The notes: generated by a model from the sequence alone, not told the origin. DNA of 64,000 nucleotides from G963665495 sp963665495 (GCA_963665495.1 OY762289.1:4402001-4466000); one strand, 5' to 3'; counted from the stretch's first letter, positions 53,042 to 61,999 are shown. Program-made: numbers and translations.

Positions 53042-53111
53042 CCTTCCTTATTACTCAGCGCCAATAATGTCCTGTTTCTGCACCGAGTATCGTTGCTTGC
53101 ATCTTCCACAG

Positions 53112-53684
53112 TCAGTGGATGTTTTTCGATACCTTCTGGTCGCCTTTCCTCCCGACGATCCGTTCAAGCCGTTCAAGCACCCGGGCTGTAAGCTCTATCT
53201 GATCATGCGGAAAGGCCACCGCGTACCGCAGGGGCGGCAAGGCCAGAAAAGCCAGTCCGCCCCCGTAGGGAGTGAGGGTGATGGTCGCCTTGCCTTCGGA
53301 AAGCGCAATGGTCAGCCCGGCCAGATCCAGACGCCGCAAATTCTCCATAAGAGGCCAGTCCGTATGCAGCCGTTCCATGAGTCGATGCGCCGTGTCACTG
53401 TCGCCTTTGAGATGGAACCTGCCGCTGCGAAAACGCAGCGTACCGTACGCCGTATCATCGATTTCCCGCGTCAGGCACAGATTCACGGACATTGTCCCTC
53501 CCAGGGGCTGGCGTTGCCAGGTCTGGGTTGCCGTCAGCCCGTGCAGTGTTTTCGGAAGACCGGAAAAATGCACGTCGCCGTTTTCGGCCAGCTCCGCCTC
53601 ACCCCACATCCCGGCAAAAAGGCTCGAGGTCTGCAGGATGGCCTGGTTGGCCGCATTGTGCCGTTTCTCTCTCGATCCGAACAT
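53112..53684 (-). CDS. Unknown protein, last gene of the amino/imino-acid operon
   Basis: I do not recognise this 190-residue protein. It has no signal peptide or membrane helix. It looks like a mixed alpha/beta protein, with several beta-strand motifs (Leu-Arg-Phe-Arg-Ser-Gly-Arg-Phe-His-Leu; Ala-Thr-Ile-Thr-Leu-Thr-Pro-Tyr-Gly-Gly-Gly) and a charged helical C terminus. AGAGGGT lies before the ATG. It starts 24 bases after the PII gene stop, so it is probably co-transcribed and could be a PII partner (inference). Confidence 0.65.
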   Translation of the reverse strand: MFGSREKRHNAANQAILQTSSLFAGMWGEAELAENGDVHFSGLPKTLHGLTATQTWQRQPLGGTMSVNLCLTREIDDTAYGTLRFRSGRFHLKGDSDTAHRLMERLHTDWPLMENLRRLDLAGLTIALSEGKATITLTPYGGGLAFLALPPLRYAVAFPHDQIELTARVLERLERIVGRKGDQKVSKNIH

Positions 53685-53708
53685 GGCTACCCTCTTTATT
53701 CTTGTCGG

Positions 53709-54032
53709 TTACAGATTCCTGTCCCCGGAACGGATGGTGTAGGCCTCGGCCACTGGAATGACGAACACGCGGCCGTCGCCGTGATTGCCGTCGCCCGTAC
53801 GGGCCGCCTTCATGATCGTGGCCACGGCGGCTTCCTTCTGGTCTTCGTCGACTATGGTCTGGACCATCTCTTTCGACATGTCCCTGTACATGATGTCGCC
53901 GACTTTGAGACCACTCTGTTTGCCCCGGCCGATGACCGGAAACTTGGTCATGCCGTACACGCCTATTTCTGCCAGCGCATCCGTGACTTCGAGTATTTTT
54001 TCCGGACGAATGATGGATTGGATCAGATACAT
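53709..54032 (-). CDS. NifI1-like PII signalling protein
   Basis: PII proteins sense 2-oxoglutarate, ATP and ADP and control transporters or enzymes. The 107-residue product has the family fold, but its T loop (Gly-Arg-Gly-Lys-Gln-Ser-Gly-Leu-Lys-Val-Gly-Asp-Ile-Met-Tyr) matches the NifI1 (GlnB-i) subtype that regulates nitrogenase, not the GlnB/GlnK loop with the uridylylated Tyr. The C-terminal ATP-binding motif Lys-Ala-Ala-Arg-Thr-Gly is present. No nif gene or NifI2 is in the window. It lies between an APC permease gene (15 bases upstream) and an unknown gene; AGGAG before the ATG. Confidence 0.9.
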   Translation of the reverse strand: MYLIQSIIRPEKILEVTDALAEIGVYGMTKFPVIGRGKQSGLKVGDIMYRDMSKEMVQTIVDEDQKEAAVATIMKAARTGDGNHGDGRVFVIPVAEAYTIRSGDRNL

Positions 54033-54047
54033 ACGCGCTCCTGCGGG

Positions 54048-55544
54048 TTATGCCTGTTCGGCGGTTGATTTGAGTGATGCCGGTTTGCCGCCCACGCCGC
54101 AACTCGGACCGCAGCCCGGATTGATTACAAAGGTGGCCGGAATGCCGTCCTTGTACAGTTCTTTTTCCACCAGGCCCCATTCTTCCTGGGCTTCACGCAT
54201 GTCCATGGGGCTGAACATGGGTTGCTTGACGACAAAACGCAGCCATAAAAACACATAAACCAGCGTTCCTGCGACCATGATGCCCACCATGCGGAAAATC
54301 GTGCCTTCCATTTCCGGAACAGGTGCGATGTTGACGATGGCATAACCCATACCCAGCGCGCCGATGATCTGCGGAATCGGGTAAAACGGGGCTTTGTACG
54401 GACGCTTGGCGTGCGGATAGCGGCGGCGCAGGATGATGACGTCGATGTGCGCAATGATGTAGGCGAACAGCCACGAACAACAGGCGGCCAGAATGTAGAC
54501 GATCAGATTCGGCGCCTCATGGATGCCGCTGAAGAAAAACAGGCTGATGCTGCCGGCCATGAACAGGATGCCGATCCACGGAGTGTGGAAACGCGGATGG
54601 ATGGACCGGAAGACCACAGGCAGTTCGCGGCTTACGGCCATACCGTACAGCATGCGCGGCACCACGCCGATAACCGTGTTGATGGTGCTTGCGCTGGCGA
54701 AGATGGATACGATGGCGATCCAGATCATGCCGGGTCTGCCGAGCATGGCCAGAGCCATATCCACATGCGGATGGTTGGAACTGGCCAGTTCTTCAGCCGG
54801 AACGTATTTCAGCGAGGCGTATCCGTACACCAGATTGACGATAAAAATTACCAGCAGCCCGTAGACCATGGCTCGGGGAATGTTCTTTTCCGGCTCTTTG
54901 GTTTCCTGAGCCATGGGCGTGACGAACTCGATGCCGATATAGAGCCAGATGGCCAGAGCGGTCAGGCCGAAGACCCCCATGCCCATGGGGTTGAACGCCT
55001 CGTGCGGCAGATGTGGCGCAGGCAGGGTTCCGATGCCGGTCAACCCCATGATGCCAAGCAACCCCATGGAAACCATCATGGTCAGGGTGAAGGTGATTTG
55101 CAGCTTGGCGAAGATATCCACGCCCATAACGTTGGTGACGGTCAGCAAGGCCAGAAGTGTTCCGCCCCAGACAATGGGCGGAACGCCGGGGGCAAAGGTT
55201 TCGGTGATTACGGCCCCGGCAACGGCCAACTCGGCCGGTGCGGCGAAGAGGTTGGGAATGATGAAGGCCAGGATCACCGCGGCCATGGCCGGCAGCGAAC
55301 CGATGGCAACCTTGGTGTAGGAGCGGATGCCTCCGGCATGTGGCATCATACAGGAAAGTTCCGCGTAACTCTGCGCGGAAAAAAGTTGCAGCAACCAGGC
55401 CGTGGCCATGGCGATGACGAAACCGCCCCCGGCCAGGCCCATGCCCTGCCCCAGTGAAACCAGCGTGCTGGAAGCGACCACAAGTCCCACTGCAACGGAA
55501 AAGCATGAAAAAAATCCCAGGGTTTTTCGTAATTCTGTGCTCAT
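54048..55544 (-). CDS. APC-family amino acid permease
   Basis: The 498-residue membrane protein has 12 helices of the APC superfamily with the unwound helix-1 motif (Phe-Ser-Val-Ala-Val-Gly-Leu-Val-Val-Ala-Ser-Ser) and Ala-Glu-Leu... Pro-His-Ala-Gly-Gly-Ile in helix 2. A cytosolic tail of about 60 residues carries a Gly-Cys-Gly-Pro-Ser-Cys-Gly motif that is unusual for this family. ATG 55544 has GGGAG upstream. Placed between aspartase and a PII gene, it probably imports the amino-acid or amine substrate of the operon, and the tail may be the PII contact (inference). Confidence 0.85.
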   Translation of the reverse strand: MSTELRKTLGFFSCFSVAVGLVVASSTLVSLGQGMGLAGGGFVIAMATAWLLQLFSAQSYAELSCMMPHAGGIRSYTKVAIGSLPAMAAVILAFIIPNLFAAPAELAVAGAVITETFAPGVPPIVWGGTLLALLTVTNVMGVDIFAKLQITFTLTMMVSMGLLGIMGLTGIGTLPAPHLPHEAFNPMGMGVFGLTALAIWLYIGIEFVTPMAQETKEPEKNIPRAMVYGLLVIFIVNLVYGYASLKYVPAEELASSNHPHVDMALAMLGRPGMIWIAIVSIFASASTINTVIGVVPRMLYGMAVSRELPVVFRSIHPRFHTPWIGILFMAGSISLFFFSGIHEAPNLIVYILAACCSWLFAYIIAHIDVIILRRRYPHAKRPYKAPFYPIPQIIGALGMGYAIVNIAPVPEMEGTIFRMVGIMVAGTLVYVFLWLRFVVKQPMFSPMDMREAQEEWGLVEKELYKDGIPATFVINPGCGPSCGVGGKPASLKSTAEQA

Positions 55545-55573
55545 AGGAAACTCCCAATTGGTACGTGTTATCC

Positions 55574-56998
55574 TTACTCCATGTTGCATGTATCGTTAGA
55601 CTGGACCATACGCGGGCAAATCATTTTGCCCGGATCCAGGACATCCTCCAGCTGCGCCGCTGTCATCAGCCCCTTTTCCAGCACCAGGTCGTACACCGAC
55701 CGGCCTGAGCTTTGCGCCGCCTTGGCTATGCCGGAGGCTTCATCATAGCCGAGGTAGGGCACCAGAATGGTCGCGATGCCGGAGGAACGCCGGACCATCT
55801 CCATGCACCGCTCGCGGTTGGCCGTGATCCCGAGCAGACATCTGTCCTGAAGAATGGCCGCCGCACGGGTGAGCATGTCCATGGACTGGAAAATGTTGAA
55901 ACCGATCACGGGTTCGAACACGTTCAACTCCAGCTGGCCTCCCTCAGCCGCCAGGGTCACGGTCAAATCATTGCCGATGACCCGGAAACAGACCTGGTTC
56001 ACCACCTCCGGAATGACCGGATTCACCTTGCCGGGCATGATGGACGATCCCGGCTGTACGGCCGGAAGATTGATCTCGTTCAGTCCGGCAAAAGGCCCCG
56101 AAGAAAGCAGGCGCAAGTCGTTGCAGATCTTCGAAAGCTTTACCGCGATCCGTTTGAGGACTCCGGAGACCTGTACGAACACCCCGGTATCGCTGCCCGC
56201 TTCCACCAGATCCTCGGACTTGACCAGGGGCAGCCCGGTGATGTCCGACAATTCCCGGCAGACCAGGGCCGCATAGCCCGGCTTGGTGTTGATGCCCGTG
56301 CCGATGGCCGTGCCGCCCATATTGATCTCGTGCATCAAGCCCAGGGCCTCCTCGAGCCGCTGCACATCTTCGCCGATGGTCACCCCGTAGGCGGCAAACT
56401 CCTGCCCGAGGGTCATGGGCACCGCGTCCTGAAGCTGCGTCCGGCCCATCTTGATCACATCCGCGAACTCCCGGCCCTTGGCGGTGAAACCTTCCCGCAG
56501 GCTGCGCAATTCGCGGACAAGATCCTGCCCGGTCCAGATGGCGCTCACCCGCAGACAGGTCGGGTACACGTCATTGGTGGACTGGGACATATTCACATGA
56601 TTGTTGGGATGGCAGAACGCATACTCGCCTTTGCCATGGCCGAGCAGTTCCAGGGCCCGGTTGGCGATGACTTCGTTGGCGTTCATGTTCACCGAGGTTC
56701 CGGCGCCGCCCTGGATGACGTCCACGGTGAACTGATCATCCAGCAGGCCGGAGCGTACTTCCCGGCAGGCGCCGATGATGGCCACGCCGATTTTCGGATC
56801 CAGCAGCCCGAGGGCCATATTGACCTGGGCCGCCGCTTTTTTGATGCAGGCCAGCGCCTGAATCTGACGAGGGTAATGAGACACCGGAATTCCGGTCACC
56901 TGGAAATTGTCCATGGCCCGCAGCGTCTGTACGCCGTAATAAGCCGAGGCCGGGACATTGCGCTCCCCAAGGCTGTCCTGTTCGATTCTGTATTTCAC
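55574..56998 (-). CDS. aspA: Aspartate ammonia-lyase
   Basis: AspA splits aspartate into fumarate and ammonia. The 474-residue product has the fumarase/aspartase signature Gly-Ser-Ser-Ile-Met-Pro-Gly-Lys-Val-Asn-Pro and the aspartase-type start (Ile-Glu-Gln-Asp-Ser-Leu-Gly... Tyr-Tyr-Gly-Val-Gln-Thr-Leu-Arg-Ala). Length is right for aspartase. I start it at the GTG at 56998, which follows AGGAG by six bases; the ATG at 57055 would add 19 residues from inside the next gene. The stop is 29 bases from the permease start. Fumarate can serve anaerobic respiration. Confidence 0.95.
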   Translation of the reverse strand: MKYRIEQDSLGERNVPASAYYGVQTLRAMDNFQVTGIPVSHYPRQIQALACIKKAAAQVNMALGLLDPKIGVAIIGACREVRSGLLDDQFTVDVIQGGAGTSVNMNANEVIANRALELLGHGKGEYAFCHPNNHVNMSQSTNDVYPTCLRVSAIWTGQDLVRELRSLREGFTAKGREFADVIKMGRTQLQDAVPMTLGQEFAAYGVTIGEDVQRLEEALGLMHEINMGGTAIGTGINTKPGYAALVCRELSDITGLPLVKSEDLVEAGSDTGVFVQVSGVLKRIAVKLSKICNDLRLLSSGPFAGLNEINLPAVQPGSSIMPGKVNPVIPEVVNQVCFRVIGNDLTVTLAAEGGQLELNVFEPVIGFNIFQSMDMLTRAAAILQDRCLLGITANRERCMEMVRRSSGIATILVPYLGYDEASGIAKAAQSSGRSVYDLVLEKGLMTAAQLEDVLDPGKMICPRMVQSNDTCNME

Positions 56999-57014
56999 GC
57001 TGACTCCTCGCCGC

Positions 57015-58142
57015 TCAGATTTTGGCCTTGAAACGGTCGTATCTGAACGGTTCAATGTCGAGTAACGGGGTTTCGCCGGCCGCCATTTGGGCCAGTGTGG
57101 TGCCCACGGCCGGTGCGATGCCGAAGCCGTGGCCGGAAAACCCGCAGGCCAGAATCAGTCCGGGGACTTCCTCCACATGGCTCAGGACCGGAACATGATC
57201 GGCGCAGACGTCGATCCATCCGGCCCAGGTACGCACAATCTTGGCTTCGGCCAGGCAGGGAAAATAACTCATGATGCCCCGGCAGCAGCACGACGCCGTC
57301 AGGCTGCTGGTCACGGGAGTGCCGTTGTCCTTGTTCACATCCTCCAGTCCGGAAATCCCGCCGAACACAAAGGATCCGTGCGTGCTCTGGTGTCCGTAAA
57401 AATCCGCCGCCGCGGTGCCGAGCATCTGATAGAACATGGGCGGTTGCGCTTCGGTCACCAGGGCTTCCAGCAAGGCTCTGGTCATGGGGATGTCGATGCC
57501 CACGCTGGAGGCAATGGGACGGCTTTCGAAACCGGCAGCCAAAATGATGGTCCCGGCTTCATAGCTCCCGGTCCGGGTGACTACCTCCCTGGCTTTACCG
57601 CGAATCTTGCGGATGGAGTCGACCTCCTCCCCGGTGATGAAGCGTACGCCTAGACGACGCGCCTGGCGGTAATAAGCCAGGGTGGCCAGCATGGGGTTGG
57701 CATGGCCGTCCGTGGGACACCAGCTCGCCCCGACCACCTGATCGGAGAGGTACGGGCAGATCTCCCTGGCTTCGTCGCCGTCGATCATACGTACGTCCAA
57801 ACCCGTGGAACGGGCTTTTTCCGCCAGTCCCTCGAGAATCGTCATGTGCTTCTCGGTTTTGCCCAGGCGCAGATTTCCAGCCTGGTAGTACTCCACGTCC
57901 ATCTCCAGCTCGTCGGACAAGGTCGGCCACAACTGCTGCACCGCATGTATGGCCAGAGGCAGTTCGCGCTTGTCGCGCCCGGACTGGCGTACGCCGCCGC
58001 CGTTGCGGCTCGATCCGCCGTTTCCGATGTGTTTGCTTTTCTCCAGGACAATGACCGACAGCCCTTTTTTGGCCAGATAATAAGCCGTGGCGTTGCCGGT
58101 GATGCCGCTGCCGATTATGATGACATCCGCATGCGTGCTCAT
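57015..58142 (-). CDS. FAD-dependent amino/imino-acid dehydrogenase subunit (DAO family, HcnC-like)
   Basis: The 375-residue protein has an N-terminal FAD-binding Rossmann motif (Ile-Gly-Ser-Gly-Ile-Thr-Gly-Asn, about residues 10-17) and the DAO-family pattern (Ser-Arg-Asn-Gly-Gly-Gly-Val-Arg-Gln; Trp-Ala-Gly-Trp-Ile-Asp-Val-Cys-Ala-Asp-His-Val-Pro; Gly-Phe-Ser-Gly-His-Gly-Phe). Its closest known relatives are the catalytic beta subunits of hydrogen cyanide synthase, opine oxidase and D-hydroxyproline dehydrogenase. ATG 58142 overlaps the stop of the [2Fe-2S] subunit gene by 4 bases. It probably oxidises a C-N bond of an amino or imino acid and passes electrons to the adjacent subunits. Confidence 0.85.
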   Translation of the reverse strand: MSTHADVIIIGSGITGNATAYYLAKKGLSVIVLEKSKHIGNGGSSRNGGGVRQSGRDKRELPLAIHAVQQLWPTLSDELEMDVEYYQAGNLRLGKTEKHMTILEGLAEKARSTGLDVRMIDGDEAREICPYLSDQVVGASWCPTDGHANPMLATLAYYRQARRLGVRFITGEEVDSIRKIRGKAREVVTRTGSYEAGTIILAAGFESRPIASSVGIDIPMTRALLEALVTEAQPPMFYQMLGTAAADFYGHQSTHGSFVFGGISGLEDVNKDNGTPVTSSLTASCCCRGIMSYFPCLAEAKIVRTWAGWIDVCADHVPVLSHVEEVPGLILACGFSGHGFGIAPAVGTTLAQMAAGETPLLDIEPFRYDRFKAKI

Positions 58143-58471
58143 TCGCCCTCTCCAGAAAGTTCCCTGGCCATGATCCGCATCTCCACCGGACGCATGGGAG
58201 CGCGGGAAACAGCCGGTTCGAGATCCTGGGGCGAAACGCCAAGCTCTTTGGCCACTATGCGTTTGATCAAAGTCCCGCAGGTCTGCCCCTGGCACAACCC
58301 CATGCCTGTCCGCAGGTACCGGCGAATTTCCGTCAGAGTGAACATGCCGTCATGCACGGCCCTGCGTATCTCGCCTTTGGTCACTTCTTCGCAGCGGCAG
58401 ATGAGCAGGTCGTCATCGGGCTGCGGTGTGAACGGGCCGATATCCGTTGATCTGTCGTTAAGATTTTTCAT
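58139..58471 (-). CDS. BFD-like [2Fe-2S] subunit
   Basis: The 110-residue protein has the BFD-like cluster: Cys-Arg-Cys (about residues 25-27) and Cys-Gln-Gly-Gln-Thr-Cys (about 58-63). In HcnB, LhpE and OoxA this domain is the C-terminal part of a larger subunit; here it is a separate protein. It overlaps the DAO gene by 4 bases and follows the FAD/NAD subunit gene by four bases. Confidence 0.88.
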   Translation of the reverse strand: MKNLNDRSTDIGPFTPQPDDDLLICRCEEVTKGEIRRAVHDGMFTLTEIRRYLRTGMGLCQGQTCGTLIKRIVAKELGVSPQDLEPAVSRAPMRPVEMRIMARELSGEGE

Positions 58472-58475
58472 GATT

Positions 58476-60056
58476 TCAGCACTCCGCGCGGAAAAACCGG
58501 GCCGTCATGGCCATTTCCGCTGGCACGCGCATGGTTACGAGATTGGTATGGTCAAAGGCTTTGATGCTTTTGACATCCACTATTTCCGCGTCGCAGACAG
58601 GACTGCCGCTGCGGTCCAGCCCTTTGCCGTGCATGCCGGGTACGGGCAAAGGAAGGAACTCGTACGGAAAGGTCACCGTGGCAAAACCGCCGTCCAGGGA
58701 TTCGTCGACCAGAAAGATGGCCTGCCCGGAACAGGAGGCCACGCACATGCCGCAGCCGGTGCAGTCGCTTTTTCCGTTCACACACGGCAGGGCCGTGATT
58801 TTCTCGCCGATCTTGATGCACTGTTTTTTGCACGCGTCCTGGCACGGATTGCAGGGAATGTTCTGGGTGCACTCTATTACCGGACGTACGCCGTCGGCGC
58901 GGCTGTCGGTGACGCCGGGAAAGCGCGTCAGCTCGTTCTCGAGCAGGTAGCCCTCGGTCAGCAGCGTGGTGGAGATGGGGATGCCTTCGTCCGTGGTGGG
59001 AATGATCTTGCCCCGGTTTTCCGGTGCGAACATCCCCTGCCGCAGGCTGCCCAGAGCCTTTTCAAACTCCGCGACATGCTTTTCCAGGGCTCGCGCGTCG
59101 ATGTATCCGAGGTATTCGGCCACGGCCACGCCCGCGATACGCCCTTCGATCATGGCCGAGCTGGCCTCCTCGATGCCGGAGACGTCCCCGGCGGCAAAGA
59201 TGCCCGGCACGCTGGTGGCCCCGTTGGCGCCGGTTTCCGGCACATAGCCCAGCGGCGTGTCTTTCATGCGGCAGCCCGCCATTTTCAGCAGCTGGGACAT
59301 GGGGGACAAGCCCACGGCCAGGCAGATGGTATCGACGTCAAAGTACTTTTCCGTACCGCTCACTGGCTTCCAGTCCGGTCCGATGCGTACGACGGTCACG
59401 CCGGTCACGCTGTCCGTGCCGTGCGCTTTGACGATGGTGTGCGACTGCAGAAAAGGAACGCCGCAGCGGGCCACCTTGGCCGCGTGCACGCCGTAGCCCC
59501 CGATACGCGGGGCCGCGTCCACCACGGCCACCACCTCGCAACCGGCCTGCAGAAGCTGAAAACTGACCACCAGGCCGACGTTGCCCGAGCCGAGCATCAG
59601 GACTCGTTTGCCGGGTTTAATATGATGCAAATTCATCATGGTCTGGGCCGCGCCCGCGCCGATGACGCCGGGCAGGGTCCAGCCCTGGAAGGGAACCATG
59701 TTTTCCGAGGCACCCGTGGCCACGATAATCGCGTCGGCCTTGTAGTGCTCCAGGTGATCGTCGATCCGGACCGTTACTTCCCGGTCCAGATAGAGCCCCG
59801 TCACCACAGCGCCGAGCACGACCCGGACGCCGGCTTCTTCGGCTTCCCGCAGCAGGTCCTCACCAATTTTGAAGCCCCGGGTCTTGGCCTTGTGTTCCTT
59901 GGAGCCGAAGAACTTGTGGATCTGTTTGAAGAGCTGGCCGCCCGGCTTGGCGTTCTCGTCAAAGACAACGACGTCGAGCCCGCGCCTTGCGGCCTCGATG
60001 GCTGCGGACAGACCGGCCGGGCCCGCGCCGACAATGATCACGTCATGTCTTGTCAT
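58476..60056 (-). CDS. FAD oxidoreductase subunit with ferredoxin-type [4Fe-4S] region (HcnB-like)
   Basis: The 526-residue protein starts with a Rossmann FAD motif (Gly-Ala-Gly-Pro-Ala-Gly-Leu, about residues 9-15), has a second nucleotide motif (Gly-Ser-Gly-Asn-Val-Gly, about 160-165), and a C-terminal Cys cluster. That cluster comprises Cys-Asn-Pro-Cys-Gln-Asp-Ala-Cys and Cys-Thr-Gly-Cys-Gly-Met-Cys-Val-Ala-Ser-Cys. The ferredoxin-like region replaces the BFD domain that HcnB and LhpE normally carry (that domain is in the next gene). It could pass electrons to a low-potential carrier rather than oxygen. ATG 60056 starts just before the preceding stop. Confidence 0.85.
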   Translation of the reverse strand: MTRHDVIIVGAGPAGLSAAIEAARRGLDVVVFDENAKPGGQLFKQIHKFFGSKEHKAKTRGFKIGEDLLREAEEAGVRVVLGAVVTGLYLDREVTVRIDDHLEHYKADAIIVATGASENMVPFQGWTLPGVIGAGAAQTMMNLHHIKPGKRVLMLGSGNVGLVVSFQLLQAGCEVVAVVDAAPRIGGYGVHAAKVARCGVPFLQSHTIVKAHGTDSVTGVTVVRIGPDWKPVSGTEKYFDVDTICLAVGLSPMSQLLKMAGCRMKDTPLGYVPETGANGATSVPGIFAAGDVSGIEEASSAMIEGRIAGVAVAEYLGYIDARALEKHVAEFEKALGSLRQGMFAPENRGKIIPTTDEGIPISTTLLTEGYLLENELTRFPGVTDSRADGVRPVIECTQNIPCNPCQDACKKQCIKIGEKITALPCVNGKSDCTGCGMCVASCSGQAIFLVDESLDGGFATVTFPYEFLPLPVPGMHGKGLDRSGSPVCDAEIVDVKSIKAFDHTNLVTMRVPAEMAMTARFFRAEC

Positions 60057-60376
60057 GCTACGTCCTCCTTTCCCGTTGCCGTGACGCCGTTCTGCGTCTG
60101 CACGTTCATCCCCGCCTGCAGCGGAGTGACGCAGGTACGGATATTCGGTTTTCCGTCCACGATCATGACGCAGTCCGTACAACGGCCTATGGCGCAGAAC
60201 ACGCCGCGCGGTTCGTGCCGCCGCGAGGTATAGCGGTGGATTCTGAGTCCCGCCGCGTATAGGGCCGTGGCAATGGGTTCGCCTTCTATCCCGGTTACCT
60301 CCTCGCCGTCGCAGGTAAAGGTGACCTGCCGGCCCTTCGGGGTTTCTCCGAGAATGGGATGCTGTTCGATACGCAT
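60053..60376 (-). CDS. Plant-type [2Fe-2S] subunit (HcnA/LhpF-like)
   Basis: The 107-residue protein has the ferredoxin-fold cluster Cys-Ala-Ile-Gly-Arg-Cys-Thr-Asp-Cys and a later Cys, as in the small subunits of hydrogen cyanide synthase, sarcosine oxidase alpha N terminus and opine oxidase. ATG 60376 has AGGAG upstream; the frame to 60400 is not needed. Overlaps the FAD subunit gene by four bases. Confidence 0.88.
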   Translation of the reverse strand: MRIEQHPILGETPKGRQVTFTCDGEEVTGIEGEPIATALYAAGLRIHRYTSRRHEPRGVFCAIGRCTDCVMIVDGKPNIRTCVTPLQAGMNVQTQNGVTATGKEDVA

Positions 60377-60399
60377 GCTTTTCTCCTGAGCGTCCGGCA

Positions 60400-61536
60400 T
60401 CAGGCCAGATGAGGGGTATTCCAGAGATTCAGCGAGGTGCCGATGCCCCGCTCCAGAGCGTTGCGGTAGATCGTGGTGCCCCAGGCCACGTCTTCGATGG
60501 GCATGCCGCCGACAGAGTAAATCACGATCTCGTCTTCGCTTTTGCGCGCCGGAAGCTTGCCGGTGATGACGTCGCCGAGGTCGTCCAGCTGATCGCGGCG
60601 CATGAGGCCGTCGGCCATCAGGTCCATGCAGTGCACGGCGGGAATGGGAATGGTGTGGTAGGCCGGGTACGGCATTTCTTCGGCCCAGGCCTCGTACAGA
60701 CCTACGTAATCCGCCACGTTGCGGGCGCGATTGAGCAGAAAATCATCGTCGAAGCGGGCCGCCGCCGGGCAGCAGATGACCGCGCCGGGCTTGATCCACT
60801 CTTCCTTGATGTAGGGATATTCGTTGATGTCGCCTGTGGGCGAGGACGTGGCCACGCAGACCAGATCCGCATCCCGTACGGCGTCTTCAATGCTGTCCAC
60901 GACTTCTATCTCGCGTACGGACGGATATTTCTCGTTAATGTAGGCGATGAAACTCTTGATGGATTTTTCGCTTCTGCCTTTGACCTTGATACGCTCGATT
61001 CCCGGACGCACGGCCATGAAGGCGTCGAAAGCGGTTCTGCTCATGACGCCGGGACCGACGATGCCGACGACCTTGCAGTCCTTGCGGGCGAAATAACGGG
61101 CTCCGACGCCGGGTATCGCGCCGGTCCGGTAGGCGCTGAGCACGTTGGCGGACATGTAGGCCAGGGGCGCGCCCGTATCCTTGTCATTCAGCGTCAGCAT
61201 CAGAATCGAACGCGGCAGTTCTTTCTGCTTGTTGGCGGTGTTAGAGCCGTACCATTTCATGCCCACCATATCGAAACGGCCGCCCAGATACGCGGGCATG
61301 GCCATGAAGCGGCGGTCCGGCCCGTTCAGCGGCATGTTCGGAAAGGCGGACTCATCCGGGAAGACCATCATCACCCCATGGGAGTTGTTGTTGGCTCCGC
61401 CCATCCGGAAATCGCCGATTTTGAGCAGGCGAAACATCTCTTCCATGGCATCCACACAACCCGCCATGTCGGTCACGCCGGCCTCGATCATGTCGTCTTC
61501 GTTCAGGTACAGAAAATCGATTTTGGGGTATTCCAT
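60400..61536 (-). CDS. Ornithine cyclodeaminase/mu-crystallin-family protein
   Basis: The 378-residue protein has the NAD(P)-binding Rossmann motif (Gly-Ile-Val-Gly-Pro-Gly-Val-Met, about residues 152-159) and the family substrate motifs (Tyr-Arg-Thr-Gly-Ala; Lys-Trp). Members include ornithine cyclodeaminase, ketimine (1-pyrroline-2-carboxylate) reductase and opine pathway enzymes; some close relatives next to amine oxidases are annotated as tyramine oxidase subunit B, which I cannot verify. In this operon reduction or ring closure of an imine product is the simplest idea. It lies between ridA and the [2Fe-2S] subunit. Confidence 0.85.
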   Translation of the reverse strand: MEYPKIDFLYLNEDDMIEAGVTDMAGCVDAMEEMFRLLKIGDFRMGGANNNSHGVMMVFPDESAFPNMPLNGPDRRFMAMPAYLGGRFDMVGMKWYGSNTANKQKELPRSILMLTLNDKDTGAPLAYMSANVLSAYRTGAIPGVGARYFARKDCKVVGIVGPGVMSRTAFDAFMAVRPGIERIKVKGRSEKSIKSFIAYINEKYPSVREIEVVDSIEDAVRDADLVCVATSSPTGDINEYPYIKEEWIKPGAVICCPAAARFDDDFLLNRARNVADYVGLYEAWAEEMPYPAYHTIPIPAVHCMDLMADGLMRRDQLDDLGDVITGKLPARKSEDEIVIYSVGGMPIEDVAWGTTIYRNALERGIGTSLNLWNTPHLA

Positions 61537-61567
61537 TGTCTTTTCTCCTTTGGATTGAATGAAGGGG

Positions 61568-61963
61568 TCAGCCGAGTTCGCAGCCGATATGGGCTTCGAG
61601 TTCGATTTCCACGAACTGCGTCGGGCGGTTCAGTTTGGGAGTTTCGACCATGGTGAACAGCGGCCGGACCGTTTTGAACCGCTCGCTGTAGGCCGCGGCC
61701 ACTTCTTTGGCAAAGGCCATGTCCGTGATGTAGGCTTTGACCTTGATCACGTCCGAGGCCTCGGCCCCGGCCCGCTGCAGCAGATCGACAAATTTCGAAA
61801 AAATATAGGCGGCCTGCTCCCCAGGGGTTTCGCCCGCCACGCTGCCGTCCGGCTGCACCGCCGTAGTGCCGCCGATGTAAACGTGATCGCCGACCTTCAC
61901 CATTCGGGAGTACCCGGCCAGGTCTTCCAGCGGCGCCCCCGATGTGTAATTGATGCGTTGCAT
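61568..61963 (-). CDS. RidA-family imine deaminase
   Basis: The 131-residue product has the YjgF/RidA pattern (Ile-Gly-Gly-Thr-Thr-Ala, Ile-Lys-Val-Lys-Ala-Tyr, Arg-Pro-Leu-Phe-Thr, Glu-Ile-Glu-Leu-Glu-Ala). RidA hydrolyses reactive enamines/imines released by amino-acid oxidation. I cannot see the Arg105 equivalent with certainty (an Arg at the Val-Arg-Pro motif is a candidate). ATG 61963 follows AGGAGAAGG. First gene of the operon. Confidence 0.9.
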   Translation of the reverse strand: MQRINYTSGAPLEDLAGYSRMVKVGDHVYIGGTTAVQPDGSVAGETPGEQAAYIFSKFVDLLQRAGAEASDVIKVKAYITDMAFAKEVAAAYSERFKTVRPLFTMVETPKLNRPTQFVEIELEAHIGCELG

Positions 61964-61999
61964 GCTGCCTTCTCCTTGCGTGCGCTGTTGCTCTTTCAA

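Noticed and set aside
57702..60233. 843-residue plus-strand frame opposite the oxidase genes
   Set aside because: Antisense shadow spanning several real genes; no start site or domain.
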